A DNA stretch of 64,000 bases from CAYZED01 sp964477445 (GTDB lineage: Bacteria; Bacillota; Clostridia; Lutisporales; Lutisporaceae): NCBI GenBank assembly GCA_964477445.1, contig CAYZED010000001.1, positions 124,001-188,000 of the forward strand, given 5' to 3'. Under the pieces are notes generated by a model. It saw only the letters and a program-made list of their open reading frames with translations. It searched no databases and was not told the DNA's origin. Shown piece by piece: positions 45,597 to 55,866 of the stretch (its first letter is position 1; each line of letters begins with the position of its first letter). A program made the position numbers and the translations under genes.

Positions 45597-46979
45597 ATGA
45601 AAAATAAAACAAATCAAATTTCAATTTTTGAAATGAATAGAAATTTAGAAATAAAAAAAGATGGTCCATTAGCGATGCGAATGAGGCCTAGAACTTTAGA
45701 AGAATTTTTCGGGCAGGAACATATAGTAGCTGAAGGTAAGTTGTTGCAGCGAATGATTAAGGCGGATAGGTTGAGCTCGATGATTTTTTTTGGACCTCCA
45801 GGAAGCGGTAAGACCACGCTTGCTCGAATAATCGCTAATACTACTGAAGCTTCTTTTGAACAAATAAATGCAGTTACATCTGGGGTTGCTGATATTCGGA
45901 AAGTAGTGGAAGAGGCGAAAGACAGTTTAGGAATGAGTTCAAGGAAGACTGTTTTGTTTATAGATGAAATACATAGATTTAATAAACTACAGCAGGATGC
46001 GCTTTTGCCGCATGTTGAGGATGGCACTATTATTTTAATAGGTGCTACCACCGAAAATCCTTATTATGAAGTAAATAGTGCTTTGGTCTCTAGGTCAACT
46101 GTATTTAAACTGGAATCACTCCCAAATGAAAGTATTAAATCGATAATTTTAGCTTGTTTAAAGGATTCCGAAAGAGGACTTGGTGCATATAATGCAGAAA
46201 TTACTGAAGATGCGCTTGAACACTTAATTAATGTATCTGATGGAGACGCTAGAACAGCTCTTAACGCACTTGAACTAGCGGTTTTAACCTCTGAGAAGGA
46301 TGATACAGGTGTGCTTCTTGTTGACCTAAAGATTGCTGAAGACTGCATCCAAAAAAGAGCCATAAATTATGACAAAAATGGAGAGAATCATTATGATACC
46401 ATAAGTGCTTTTATTAAAAGTATGAGAGGTTCAGACCCGAATGCGGCGCTGCACTATCTCGCAAAAATGATTTATAGCGGTGAAAAACCTAATTTTATAG
46501 CGAGAAGAATAGTTATTTGTGCCTCAGAAGATGTCGGTAATGCTGACCCGAGAGCTTTGGATATTGCAGTTTCTGCGGCACATGCAGTCGAGATGATTGG
46601 AATGCCAGAGGGACGGATAATTCTAGCTCAAGCGGCTGTTTATGTGGCTTGCGCGCCAAAGAGTAATGCATCTTATGTTGGAATTGATGAAGCGTTAAGT
46701 GATATTGAAAATAAACAGACGGGGCCAGTGCCTTTGTGGCTCAGAAATCCAGCTTTTTCTGGAGCAAAGGAATGGGATTACGGGAAAGGATATAAATATG
46801 CCCATGGGTATGATGAAAACTTTGTTTCGATGCAGTTTTTGCCAGATATAATTAAGGACAAAATCTACTATACACCTACTCATAATGGCTATGAAAAAGA
46901 GATAAATGAGCTTATGGAGAGGCGAAAAAGCAAAGGGAATAACAAAATTAAGAATGAAGAAATTTCGGAGGGCTTATAA
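45597..46979 (+). CDS. rarA: Replication-associated recombination AAA+ ATPase RarA
   Basis: A 460-residue clamp-loader-like ATPase (MgsA/RarA). Walker A is GPPGSGKTT and Walker B LFIDEIHRF near residue 125, followed by GATTENP and the sensor and lid blocks; the C-terminal tetramerisation domain contains DPNAALHYLAKMIYSGE and YVACAPKSNASYV. It acts on stalled replication forks. The ATG at 45597 follows GGGAG by 6 bases and is preferred to a TTG at 45585. The next gene begins immediately after the stop. Confidence 0.92.
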   Translation: MKNKTNQISIFEMNRNLEIKKDGPLAMRMRPRTLEEFFGQEHIVAEGKLLQRMIKADRLSSMIFFGPPGSGKTTLARIIANTTEASFEQINAVTSGVADIRKVVEEAKDSLGMSSRKTVLFIDEIHRFNKLQQDALLPHVEDGTIILIGATTENPYYEVNSALVSRSTVFKLESLPNESIKSIILACLKDSERGLGAYNAEITEDALEHLINVSDGDARTALNALELAVLTSEKDDTGVLLVDLKIAEDCIQKRAINYDKNGENHYDTISAFIKSMRGSDPNAALHYLAKMIYSGEKPNFIARRIVICASEDVGNADPRALDIAVSAAHAVEMIGMPEGRIILAQAAVYVACAPKSNASYVGIDEALSDIENKQTGPVPLWLRNPAFSGAKEWDYGKGYKYAHGYDENFVSMQFLPDIIKDKIYYTPTHNGYEKEINELMERRKSKGNNKIKNEEISEGL

Positions 46980-47918
46980 ATGTCGATTGATTTTTTTGCA
47001 CTACTAATGGCTACATTTATAATATCATTAATTATAGTGGCGTATTTATATACTGGTTATAGAATTTCAGAACGAATTATACACCCAAAGGCATATAATT
47101 ATGATGAAGTTGTTGAAATTGAGAAGAAATACGCTAGTGAAGAGCTTGATTCTTTTGAAAAACTCAATAAAGAAGAGGTGGAAGTAATTTCAGAAAAAGG
47201 GTTGAAAATTCATTGTGTTTTTATACCAGAAGACGAAAGTAAAAAAACAATAGTTCTAATTCATGGATTTGCTTATAACCTTATGGGCGCGATAAAATAT
47301 ATTGGTATTTTTAAACGGTTAGGATTCAATATTCTAATTTTTGATAATCAATATCATGGGAAAAGCGGTGGAGATATGGTGAGTTTTGGATTTTATGAAA
47401 AATATGATTTAAAAAACATTATTGATTGGATCAAGATAAGAATACCAGATTCCGAATTAATAGGTACACATGGAGAGTCAATGGGTGCAGCCGTGGCAAT
47501 AGAACACGCAGCCATGGATAAAAGAGTTAGCTTTGTAATTGCTGATTGCCCATATTCCGGTTGGAAGGAAATTATTGACTATCAATTAAAAAGACGCTTC
47601 AGGTTTTTAAGTGTGATACTTTTACCAGTTGTGAATTTGTGGATAAAGCTGAGAGCAGGAATTGCATTTGCTGATGTGAATTTACTTAAGAGTGTTAAAA
47701 TTATTGATGCCCCAATTTTGTTTTTTCACGGTGAAAATGATACTTATACACCTAATAAAATGACTGAGGCACTTTATAAAAATAAAAAAGGCGCCAAGAA
47801 ACTTTTTATTGTCCCTGGCGCACGTCATGCTGAGTCATATATAGTGGATAAAGAAAAATACGAAAGCTTAATCATCGATTTCTTAAAAGAAAATGGATTA
47901 TCCTCTGAGATCGTCTAG
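46980..47918 (+). CDS. Membrane-anchored alpha/beta hydrolase
   Basis: The 312-residue protein has one N-terminal membrane helix (about residues 5-27) and an alpha/beta hydrolase domain. The nucleophile elbow is GTHGESMGAA (Ser in G-E-S-M-G), the oxyanion HG is in VLIHGFAYN, and the Asp and His of the triad are in FHGENDTYTP and PGARHAESY. It starts directly after rarA and overlaps the end of dapH on the other strand by 21 bases. It resembles YqkD/BEM46-like hydrolases; the substrate is unknown. Confidence 0.82.
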   Translation: MSIDFFALLMATFIISLIIVAYLYTGYRISERIIHPKAYNYDEVVEIEKKYASEELDSFEKLNKEEVEVISEKGLKIHCVFIPEDESKKTIVLIHGFAYNLMGAIKYIGIFKRLGFNILIFDNQYHGKSGGDMVSFGFYEKYDLKNIIDWIKIRIPDSELIGTHGESMGAAVAIEHAAMDKRVSFVIADCPYSGWKEIIDYQLKRRFRFLSVILLPVVNLWIKLRAGIAFADVNLLKSVKIIDAPILFFHGENDTYTPNKMTEALYKNKKGAKKLFIVPGARHAESYIVDKEKYESLIIDFLKENGLSSEIV

Positions 47919-48614
47919 TATTTTATGTTTATCATCATCTAGTTCTGCCACAGTTTTTATTACTCGAGCTGGGATTCCGGCTGCTACCATTCCTTCAGGA
48001 ATATCTCGGGTAACGATAGATCCAGCAGCTACTACGGAACCTTTTCCAATTCTAACACCTTCAAGAACTACGGCGTTAGCTCCGACAAGTACACCGTCTT
48101 CTATAATAACAGGTGAAGCACTTGGTGGCTCTAGAACGCCTGCTAGAACAGCACCAGCCCCTATGTGACAGTTGTTGCCTACGGTAGCTCTGGCTCCAAG
48201 TACCGCATTCATATCGATCATGGTATTTTCGCCAATTTCCGCACCAATATTAATAACAGCACCCATCATTATTACAGCATTCTTTTTTATAAGAACTCTA
48301 TCTCTAATAATAGCACCTGGCTCAATGCGAGCTTCGATAAATCTTTTATCAAGCATAGGGATTGCAGAATTTCTTCTGTCAGATTCAATTTCATGTTTTT
48401 TTATTTTTTCTGAGTTTTTCTCTATGAAAGATACTACATCTGTATTTTCACCAAAAAGTACCCAAAAATTATTTTGACCAAAGGCCTTTATATCTCCAAA
48501 ATCTGAATTTTCAAGATTCCCATCGATATAAGCTTTCACGGGGGTTGTTTTTTTTGCATTTTTTATAAATGCTGCAATTTCATATGGGTTTGTTAGTTCT
48601 AAATGTTTTTCCAT
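47898..48614 (-). CDS. dapH: Tetrahydrodipicolinate N-acetyltransferase
   Basis: A 238-residue left-handed beta-helix acyltransferase. The N-terminal 80 residues (LTNPYEIAAFIKNAKKTTPVKAYIDG) are the DapH-type cap, and from about residue 90 hexapeptide repeats run through IGENTMIDMNAVLGARATVG and IEDGVLVGANAVVLEGVRIG. It transfers an acetyl group in the lysine and diaminopimelate pathway. The gene follows dapB, sharing one base, so the two form an operon. Confidence 0.92.
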   Translation of the reverse strand: MEKHLELTNPYEIAAFIKNAKKTTPVKAYIDGNLENSDFGDIKAFGQNNFWVLFGENTDVVSFIEKNSEKIKKHEIESDRRNSAIPMLDKRFIEARIEPGAIIRDRVLIKKNAVIMMGAVINIGAEIGENTMIDMNAVLGARATVGNNCHIGAGAVLAGVLEPPSASPVIIEDGVLVGANAVVLEGVRIGKGSVVAAGSIVTRDIPEGMVAAGIPARVIKTVAELDDDKHKILDDLRG

Positions 48615-49396
48615 TAAGTTAGCTCCTTCACTAATGTTTTCATATTATACATACCTGGTTTCTTATCTGCCATAAATATTGCGGCTCTAATAGCACCTTT
48701 GGCAAATATCTCACGAGATAATGCAGAATGACTTATTTCGATATTTTCATCATGCCCAGCAAATAAAATGGTATGATCGCCTGGAATTGTACCGCCTCTA
48801 ATGGCTGAAATTCCAATTTCATTCGCAGGTCTGCGAGTAGATCTAGTAGTTCTGTCATAGCAATATTCATACTTGTTTTCTCTAGCGGAATTAATTTCAT
48901 CAGCTAAGAGTAACGCTGTGCCAGAAGGACTGTCCTTCTTTTCTCTATGGTGTCTTTCGGTAATTTCAATATCAAAATCATCACCTAATAATACTGCGGC
49001 TTTGGCGGCAAGTTCTGCGATAACATTAATCCCAATAGACATATTTCCAGATTTAAAAATTGGAAGAGTTGATTTAGAATTTTCAATTAAAGCTAAGGCA
49101 TCTTTACTAAACCCTGTAGTTCCAATAACTATAGGGGTCGCATTCTTTGAGGCATATTCTAAAATATCTCCAATTAAGTCAGGGGATGAAAAATCGATAA
49201 TAACATCAATGTTTTCTTTGACATCGGAAATGTTTTTATATACAGGAAAATCAGTATTATCTAAAACATCTTCTGCTGAAACGCCAGCAGCAATTCGAAT
49301 AACGCCAGCTGTAATTTTTGCATTTGGGTTATTTTTTATAAGTCTAGCGATGTTTTTGCCCATTCTTCCGCCAGAACCAACTAATAAAATATCCAT
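48614..49396 (-). CDS. dapB: 4-hydroxy-tetrahydrodipicolinate reductase
   Basis: The 260-residue enzyme has the NAD(P) loop VGSGGRMGKNI at its start, VIDFSSPD and VIGTTGF in the middle, and the catalytic motif ERHHREKKDSPSGTA near residue 150. It makes tetrahydrodipicolinate, the substrate of the downstream dapH product. AGAAGG lies before the start. A plain family member. Confidence 0.94.
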   Translation of the reverse strand: MDILLVGSGGRMGKNIARLIKNNPNAKITAGVIRIAAGVSAEDVLDNTDFPVYKNISDVKENIDVIIDFSSPDLIGDILEYASKNATPIVIGTTGFSKDALALIENSKSTLPIFKSGNMSIGINVIAELAAKAAVLLGDDFDIEITERHHREKKDSPSGTALLLADEINSARENKYEYCYDRTTRSTRRPANEIGISAIRGGTIPGDHTILFAGHDENIEISHSALSREIFAKGAIRAAIFMADKKPGMYNMKTLVKELT

Positions 49397-49528
49397 TTTT
49401 CATACCTTCTTTTCGTTTTTATAACATTATAGTAATTAATATCGCTTTAGGCAATGTTTTTTTAAAAAGTACACAAAATTGTGATAAAATCTAATAGTGT
49501 TATTAATTAAAAACAAGGAGGTGTTAGT

Positions 49529-50731
49529 TTGCACTTTAAAAACATAAGAATATCACTTATCATCATGATTCTTATAATAATTTGCTTGATAAATCTAGTC
49601 TCTTGCTCAGCAAGTATTCCAAAAGAAATTCTTGATTGGGGAATAAACCTAGAAACTATATTTAGGGATTCAGCAGATGGAACTGATTTTAATACCAATA
49701 TCAGCAAATTAATTGATCCTGAAAAGCCAGAACTGATAACTGAATTTGTTAGAAGGATGCAAGATATTAAAAGAAATGGTGGTTCGCAGTATGAAATAAA
49801 CATTGTTTCTTTTAAAGATTACAAGAATAAAACGTTCATCGAACAAGGTATAGGATTACTTAAAAATGAATATATGGCTAAGATTAATGAGTCATATTTC
49901 ATAAACTCGAAAATTCACAATAGTTCTTTTTGGGCAAAATTTGTTATAAATCAAGGACGAGCTTATTATAGCGATGTTGAGTTTTGTACGAAGACCGATG
50001 GAAATGATAAGTTGTATTTTGCACCAGAGATTAAGGATCTTGCCCCAATAATTCTTGAGGAATCAAAACTTGCTTATACTAAAGCAACAGAACACTTTAA
50101 CGGAAGTATATATAACGTTTGTTTAAAAGTATATTCTAATAGCAACATTTTTAAAGAATTCATTAAGCCGTCTATCCAGTTTGATATGTCAGGTTGGAAT
50201 GAATATGGCGAAAGTATTAAAATAAATTTGAGTGATTTGGATTATAAATTTATTACTAAAAATTTAGGTGACAAAGAAGTAGTAAAGAAGTTTAGAGAAT
50301 ACTTAAAGAAAGTTTTAACTCATGAAATGTCTCATTTAATTACAGGAGAAATTACTGGAAATAATATACCATATTGGTTATCAGAAGGTATTGCCATTTC
50401 AACTATGAACAGCTTAAATTCGCAAAATAATAATGCTATTTTGAAGCCAACCGTTTCACTTATTGAACTCTCGAACTTGAATATTGAGAATGCCAGTGAA
50501 GAGTCTGTTATAAACAGCTATTATTCTGATTGCGAATTATATGTTAACACTTTTATTAGGACATACGGATACAAAGGATTGGCAAATGTCTTAAATGATT
50601 TGGGAGAATATCCAGTAAATGATGAGAATTCTTCGGATAGTTTTATTTTGACAAACAAAATTTTAGAAGAAGTAATAATGAAAAGATATGGTATAGGGAC
50701 TCGAAAGTTTGGAGAAAAACTGATAAAATAG
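49529..50731 (+). CDS. Lipoprotein with zinc-metalloprotease motif
   Basis: The TTG at 49529 follows AAGGAGG by 7 bases. The 400-residue product begins with a lipoprotein signal whose lipobox is LVSC (residues 24-27), so it is probably tied to the outer face of the membrane. H265-E266-x-x-H269 (HEMSH) followed by E286 in WLSEG is the gluzincin pattern of peptidase MA-like enzymes. No assigned substrate. It is flanked by dapB (divergent) and the M20 gene and has no obvious operon partner. Confidence 0.75.
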   Translation: MHFKNIRISLIIMILIIICLINLVSCSASIPKEILDWGINLETIFRDSADGTDFNTNISKLIDPEKPELITEFVRRMQDIKRNGGSQYEINIVSFKDYKNKTFIEQGIGLLKNEYMAKINESYFINSKIHNSSFWAKFVINQGRAYYSDVEFCTKTDGNDKLYFAPEIKDLAPIILEESKLAYTKATEHFNGSIYNVCLKVYSNSNIFKEFIKPSIQFDMSGWNEYGESIKINLSDLDYKFITKNLGDKEVVKKFREYLKKVLTHEMSHLITGEITGNNIPYWLSEGIAISTMNSLNSQNNNAILKPTVSLIELSNLNIENASEESVINSYYSDCELYVNTFIRTYGYKGLANVLNDLGEYPVNDENSSDSFILTNKILEEVIMKRYGIGTRKFGEKLIK

Positions 50732-50843
50732 AGTTTAGTGAAAATTAATTAGTTTACAATATATTGGACATGATTTACAGCTAACGCTAATAGCGATACT
50801 AATACTAAAAAATATATTATATCGAAATATGAGGAGAAGATTT

Positions 50844-52004
50844 ATGGGAAAACCACTTATTGTTGATGAAAACTTACTCAAAGAGATAATTGAAGTGCGT
50901 AGGGATTTGCACAAAATTCCTGAAGCTGGAAACGAAGAGTTCCTTACTACAGAATACATATGGAATTATGTAAAAAAACTTGGATTTAATCCCACTAAAG
51001 GGCCACTAGGAACAGGAGTAATTGTATTCGAAGAAGTAATTCCTGGAGCTCCGACTATTGCTTTTAGAGCTGATATAGATGGACTGTCCGTTAAAGAAGA
51101 AACAAAATTCGAATTTGCTTCTGAACATCCTGGATTTATGCATGCTTGTGGGCATGATGCTCATATGGCTATTTTGTTAGGTTTTATGAAATTGATTTCA
51201 GAAAAGAAAGAGTCTCTTAAAAAGAATCTTTTGTTTATATTCCAACCAGCGGAAGAAGGACCAGGCGGAGCTAAACCAATAGTTGAAACTGGAATTCTAA
51301 GAAGATGTAATGTAGAATCCATATTCGGATTGCACGTCTATCCTGACGTACCTGAAGGTTATGTTTCATGTCGTGCAGGAGCATTCTTTGCGGGCACTGG
51401 AGAATTTGACATTAAAGTAATGGGGAAAAGTTGTCATGGAGCTTTACCACACAGAGGAACAGATGCCCTAATCGCTGGCTGCTCGTTAATTAGCGCTTTG
51501 AATACCATAGTAAGCAGAAACATTGATCCACTTGAAACGGCTGTTGTAACTGTTGGCGAATTTAAAGCGGGAGAGCGCAGAAATGTAATAGCTGGCGAAG
51601 CTGTTATGGCAGGCACTATGAGGGCTTTTTCTGAGGAAGTTATGAATATTATAGTTAGAAGAATTGATACATTATCTAACGAAATATCAAAATCATTTGA
51701 GTGCAGTGTAGAAGCAGATATAAGAGTTCTATATCCACCTGTTATAAACGACCCTGAACTTGTCAAAATGGTAGAGGACGTATGCGGAGATAAGTACATT
51801 AGTTCAACTCTCCTTACAGTATCGGAAGATTTCTCATATTTCCAAAAAGAAATACCTGGTGTGTTTTTTCTATTAGGGATTGGTAATAATGACACAGGAT
51901 GTAATGCGCCTTTGCATAATAATAAATTTAAGTTTAATGAAAAAATACTAGGAACTGGGATTAGTGTGTTCTATGGGTTGGCAGAAATAAATGGCATAAT
52001 ATAA
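50844..52004 (+). CDS. M20-family amidohydrolase
   Basis: A 386-residue metal-dependent hydrolase of the M20D group (hippurate/N-acyl amino acid amidohydrolase type). HACGHDAHMA carries metal ligands, FQPAEEGPGG holds the catalytic Glu, and FGLHVYPDVPEG the next ligand. The ATG at 50844 is chosen because GAGGAGAAG lies 5-13 bases before it; an ATG at 50829 has no site. Such enzymes release free amino acids from N-acyl forms, in keeping with amino-acid metabolism nearby. Confidence 0.87.
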   Translation: MGKPLIVDENLLKEIIEVRRDLHKIPEAGNEEFLTTEYIWNYVKKLGFNPTKGPLGTGVIVFEEVIPGAPTIAFRADIDGLSVKEETKFEFASEHPGFMHACGHDAHMAILLGFMKLISEKKESLKKNLLFIFQPAEEGPGGAKPIVETGILRRCNVESIFGLHVYPDVPEGYVSCRAGAFFAGTGEFDIKVMGKSCHGALPHRGTDALIAGCSLISALNTIVSRNIDPLETAVVTVGEFKAGERRNVIAGEAVMAGTMRAFSEEVMNIIVRRIDTLSNEISKSFECSVEADIRVLYPPVINDPELVKMVEDVCGDKYISSTLLTVSEDFSYFQKEIPGVFFLLGIGNNDTGCNAPLHNNKFKFNEKILGTGISVFYGLAEINGII

Positions 52005-52028
52005 ATATGCTTCAGGGAGGTTTGAAAA

Positions 52029-53369
52029 TTGAGAATGTTCCCGAAACGTCAGATTTTACTCACAATGATAATGGTTTTTTTAGCTACTTTTTTTGTAAGA
52101 ACTACGGAATGTTTTGCTCTTAGTATTACTGATGGCGATATGCTTTATGCTCCCGAATTCTTAACAACAGAATATATTATTATTGAAAATCAGAAGATTA
52201 ATATAGAAATTAAAGAAGGCTACATGTACTTTAAATTCCAATGTATCCTAAAAAATGATGCAGAAGAGGCTGAAAAAATTGCACTTGCCTTACCATATAA
52301 GAATGAAGAGGGGTTAAGTTTAAATATTGATAACTCAATTGAATTTTTGAAATTATATAAAAATACGACTTTAGCTTCGATGTTTCCGACTGCCACTTTG
52401 CCAAAGGTTAATACATTTAATGTTTACAGAGGAGATATTGCAGCTGGTGCTAAACAGGAGTTAACATTAGTATATAAACAAAAATATTTAGTAGACAAAA
52501 AAATAAAAGTTTATATCCCTAAAGCTACCACAAAAGCAATTTATTTAGGGAATTATAAAGTGACACTTGATTCAGGTGTTATGAATTTAGCGGATTATAG
52601 TAGCGTGAAAATAACGGGAAATGAAAAGTCAAGTTCTTCTGTTGTCTTAGGTAAGGCAATATTGTTAGGAGAGGATGATAGAGATAAACTTACTATTTCC
52701 TATAAAAATACTCAAGATGAAATAACAGCGACTATTTACAAAGGCTATTATTCAGCGAGAATTATTGCTGATGCGATAAAAAAGAATGATTATAAAACCG
52801 TGGAAGATCTAACTAAAAAATACTTAGTAGCTTCTTCAACTATCGACACTTCTTCGATACGAAATATGATTCAGTTTGTTTCGATAGAAGCATCATATAA
52901 GAATAAAAACTATGAGATGTTTAATTCTCGTATTAAAGATTTTGATTATTTTACAGTAGGTTCTCCACAAATTGCGTCGCGAATGATGATCATGCAACTG
53001 ACTGCGATAAAAAATAGCGGATTAAGCGAAGAAGAATGTTATAAACTCAATGATGAAATAATAAAGAAATTTGAAAAAGCATTACCCGATGAGTTTACAA
53101 GAATTAACTCTTTGCTAATAAGAAATAAGTTAATAAAAACAAAAGTAGAACCAATAGTTAAAGAGCCTGAATCTGTAATAGATACAGAAAACACCGATAA
53201 GCCAACGATTAATTTTAGTGAGTTTTTAGGGAAGAAGATTTTTGGGATCAGTATTGGAAGATATCTTTCATATGCTGTGATATTTATTATTGGATTTATT
53301 TTGGGAATTATATTTAGAAGACGAAAAGGGAAAAAAAATAAACATGGAAACAGAACAGTATATATTTAG
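52029..53369 (+). CDS. Membrane-anchored exported protein of unknown function
   Basis: The 446-residue product starts at TTG with GGGAGGT 7 bases upstream. A signal peptide (about 1-32) and a C-terminal membrane helix (about 411-434: YLSYAVIFIIGFILGIIF) followed by RRRKGKK place the main part outside the cell. The outer domain (about 40-240) has a beta pattern (MYFKFQCILKNDAEEAEKIALALPY) seen in some wall proteins, but I do not recognise the family. The last 26 bases overlap the methyltransferase gene. Confidence 0.7.
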   Translation: MRMFPKRQILLTMIMVFLATFFVRTTECFALSITDGDMLYAPEFLTTEYIIIENQKINIEIKEGYMYFKFQCILKNDAEEAEKIALALPYKNEEGLSLNIDNSIEFLKLYKNTTLASMFPTATLPKVNTFNVYRGDIAAGAKQELTLVYKQKYLVDKKIKVYIPKATTKAIYLGNYKVTLDSGVMNLADYSSVKITGNEKSSSSVVLGKAILLGEDDRDKLTISYKNTQDEITATIYKGYYSARIIADAIKKNDYKTVEDLTKKYLVASSTIDTSSIRNMIQFVSIEASYKNKNYEMFNSRIKDFDYFTVGSPQIASRMMIMQLTAIKNSGLSEEECYKLNDEIIKKFEKALPDEFTRINSLLIRNKLIKTKVEPIVKEPESVIDTENTDKPTINFSEFLGKKIFGISIGRYLSYAVIFIIGFILGIIFRRRKGKKNKHGNRTVYI

Positions 53370-54132
53370 AAATGAATACATTGAGTTAGCCGAATTATAT
53401 GACGTTTTTATGAAAGACGTTGATTATGATGAATGGGTAAATATAATATTAACGCTAACTGGAAAACTGCCCATTGGAGCAAAAGTTATAGAACTAGCTT
53501 GTGGAACAGGTAATATAACCCTTAGACTAGCGAAAAAAGGATTAAATATTACAGCGCTTGATGTTTCAGAGGAAATGCTCACTGAAGCAGAGAAGAAGCT
53601 TTCAAAAAAAGACAATGTTAATTTGCGTAAAAATATACGGTTTGTTAATCAAGACATGAGATACTTTGATCTTGGGAATGGTTATGAAGCGATTTTTTGT
53701 ATATGCGATGGTTTTAACTATATACTAACCGAAAAAGAGCTAGTTATGGTTTTTAAGAAATGTTTTGACGCATTGAAGGCTGGAGCTAGCTTAGTTTTTG
53801 ACATTAGCTCTATATGGAAACTTGAAAATATTTTAGGGAATAATTCTTTTAAAGAAAATAGAGAAGAATATGAGATTTACTGGTTCAATTCATATGATGA
53901 AGAGTCTCGAGTTGTTGAATTAGATTTAACGTTTTTGATGCCCGAAAAAAACAATGATGTGATTTTGTATAGGAAATTCCAAGAACACCATATACAAAGA
54001 GGTTATACTTCAAATGAAATCAAAGAAATGCTTGAATATGCTGGGTTTCAAGACATAAATGTTTTTGGAACAGACGGAATTAGTGAAGAAAGAGAAAAGG
54101 ACGAGAGAGTTTTTTTCTCAGCAAAAAAATAG
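53344..54132 (+). CDS. Class I SAM-dependent methyltransferase
   Basis: The ATG at 53344 lies inside the end of the previous gene; an earlier ATG at 53290 would only add residues read out of frame with that gene. The 262-residue product has motif I VIELACGTGNI, motif II ALDVSEEML and FVNQDMRYFDL, all typical of class I methyltransferases. YdaC/YodH-like small-molecule methylation is the usual guess, but the substrate is unknown. hslO follows by 22 bases. Confidence 0.82.
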   Translation: METEQYIFRNEYIELAELYDVFMKDVDYDEWVNIILTLTGKLPIGAKVIELACGTGNITLRLAKKGLNITALDVSEEMLTEAEKKLSKKDNVNLRKNIRFVNQDMRYFDLGNGYEAIFCICDGFNYILTEKELVMVFKKCFDALKAGASLVFDISSIWKLENILGNNSFKENREEYEIYWFNSYDEESRVVELDLTFLMPEKNNDVILYRKFQEHHIQRGYTSNEIKEMLEYAGFQDINVFGTDGISEEREKDERVFFSAKK

Positions 54133-54154
54133 AAAACTGAATGGTGGTAAATAA

Positions 54155-55108
54155 ATGAAAAACTATTTAATAAGAGGATTAAGCGAAGATGTATCTATTA
54201 GAATTTTTGTAACTGAAACTACAGAGATTGCGGAATATGCTAGAAATATCCACGAGACATCTCCGGCGGTAACTGTTGCATTAGGAAAATTTCTTACAAT
54301 AACAGCTTTAATGGGAAATAATTTAAAGTCAGATAAAGATAAACTCACTCTTCAGATAAAAGGAAATGGAACGCTTGGAGAATTAGTGTCGGTTTCTGAT
54401 TCTTTTGGGAATATTAAAGCATTCCCTGGTAACCCGAAGGCAGTTACAAATAAAAATCATAAGGTTAATTTAATTCAAAAGGAAGATGGAAGCACAGAAT
54501 CAGTAATGACTTCAGAATTCAACATATCAAGTTTAGTGGGTAGAGAAGGCTTTCTAACTGTCATAAAAGACATGGGAATGAAAGAGCCGTATATTGGGAA
54601 AATACCTTTGGCAGATGGAAGCATTACTGGCGATTTAATGGCTTACTACGCAGTTTCTGAGCAAACACCTACCTATATCGAACTTGACACTCAACTTGAC
54701 GAAGAGGGCAAGGTGGTGGCCGCTGGGGGCTATATGATTCAAGTTTTGCCTGGAGCAACAGATGAAGAAATTGAAAAATTAGAAAAGAACCTTAGTAAAG
54801 GTATGAAATATTCAGATATGCTTAGAGCAAAAATGAAGCCGGAAGAAATAGCGGAACATATTATGAATGGATTACCATACAAATTACCCGTGAAAATGGA
54901 GCTTAATTATAAATGTAATTGTTCCAGAGAAAGAATGGCTAGTGTATTAGTTAGTACGGGAACAGTTGAAATTCAAGCCATAATTAAAGAAATGGGCGAA
55001 GCAGAGGTGCATTGTCATTTTTGTAATACGAGACATAAGTTCAATAAAGAAGAGCTCGAAGATTTATTAATTATTTCGAAGAAAGTGCCAGAAACGCAGT
55101 TACAGTAA
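54155..55108 (+). CDS. hslO: Redox-regulated chaperone Hsp33
   Basis: A 317-residue Hsp33. The N-terminal fold has RNIHETSPAVTVALGKFLT and KGNGTLGELVSVSD; the C-terminal redox switch binds zinc with CNCSRERM and CHFC (pattern C-x-C and C-x-x-C). It holds unfolded proteins under oxidative stress. GGTGG lies before the ATG. A full-length family member. Confidence 0.94.
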   Translation: MKNYLIRGLSEDVSIRIFVTETTEIAEYARNIHETSPAVTVALGKFLTITALMGNNLKSDKDKLTLQIKGNGTLGELVSVSDSFGNIKAFPGNPKAVTNKNHKVNLIQKEDGSTESVMTSEFNISSLVGREGFLTVIKDMGMKEPYIGKIPLADGSITGDLMAYYAVSEQTPTYIELDTQLDEEGKVVAAGGYMIQVLPGATDEEIEKLEKNLSKGMKYSDMLRAKMKPEEIAEHIMNGLPYKLPVKMELNYKCNCSRERMASVLVSTGTVEIQAIIKEMGEAEVHCHFCNTRHKFNKEELEDLLIISKKVPETQLQ

Positions 55109-55198
55109 GCATTTTTGCGGCAGAGCGAGTAATTTTGAATAAATCATATATAATTTGAGAAAATCAAACAAAATCAAACAAAATCGCCTAAATATACG

Positions 55199-55227
55199 TT
55201 GACTTATATTTATTATTACTATATACT
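55199..55227 (+). promoter_or_regulatory. Promoter of the tRNA operon
   Basis: TTGACT (55199-55204) and TATACT (55222-55227) with 17 bases between lie 29 bases before tRNA-Asp; a near-consensus strong promoter. Confidence 0.78.
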
Positions 55228-55256
55228 AAATCTTGCGTTGAGAAACGTATATAAGT

Positions 55257-55333
55257 GGCCCAGTAGTTCAGTTGGTTAGAATGCCAGCCTGTCACGTTGG
55301 AGGTCGAGGGTTCGAGCCCCTTCTGGGTCGCCA
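55257..55333 (+). tRNA. tRNA-Asp (anticodon GTC)
   Basis: GGCCCAG acceptor arm pairs with CTGGGTC; the anticodon loop reads CTGTCAC, GGTTCGAGCC forms the T arm and CCA is encoded. Confidence 0.96.
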
Positions 55334-55342
55334 TTTATATTT

Positions 55343-55418
<76 letters not shown>

Positions 55419-55461
55419 CTAGAAATAACTTGCGCATAATGCGTATTTTATTATAAAACGA

Positions 55462-55536
<75 letters not shown>

Positions 55537-55544
55537 AAATTTCC

Positions 55545-55619
55545 GGCGACATAGCCAAGCGGTAAGGTCAGGGACTGCAAATCCCTTATTCCCCGGTTCA
55601 AATCCGGGTGTCGCCTCCA
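55545..55619 (+). tRNA. tRNA-Cys (anticodon GCA)
   Basis: GGCGACA pairs with TGTCGCC; the anticodon loop is CTGCAAA, the T arm CCGGTTCAAATCCGG, and CCA is encoded. Last gene of the tRNA cluster. Confidence 0.96.
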
Positions 55620-55646
55620 TATGTAAATTAAATAATTGTTTCAATA

Positions 55647-55682
55647 AAAAGTCACTGATTTCAGTGACTTTTGTTGTTTTTA
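55647..55682 (+). terminator. Terminator of the tRNA operon
   Basis: AAAAGTCACTGA (55647-55658) pairs with TCAGTGACTTTT (55661-55672), then GTTGTTTTT. Confidence 0.88.
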
Positions 55683-55751
55683 TGACGTGAGGACTAAATA
55701 TCTATAGTCCAATGACATACTTAGGAAATTTTAGTATAATCAAAGAGGGAT

Positions 55752-55790
55752 AGGGTGAAGATAAAGGGTGAAGATAAAGGGTGAAGAGCA
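55752..55790. repeat. Three tandem copies of a 13-bp unit
   Basis: AGGGTGAAGATAA is repeated at 55752, 55765 and 55778, the last with changes at the end. The function is not clear. Confidence 0.85.
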
Positions 55791-55866
55791 GGTCAATGGT
55801 GAATAAAGCAGATTTAAGAGGTATTACTGTTTTGCACATAGGAATTACAGAAATGGAGCTATTATC

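Noticed and set aside
47893..48477. Plus-strand open frames opposite dapH
   Set aside because: They are low-complexity shadows (Ser, Thr, Pro, Ile-rich) of the conserved dapH gene and lack ribosome sites.
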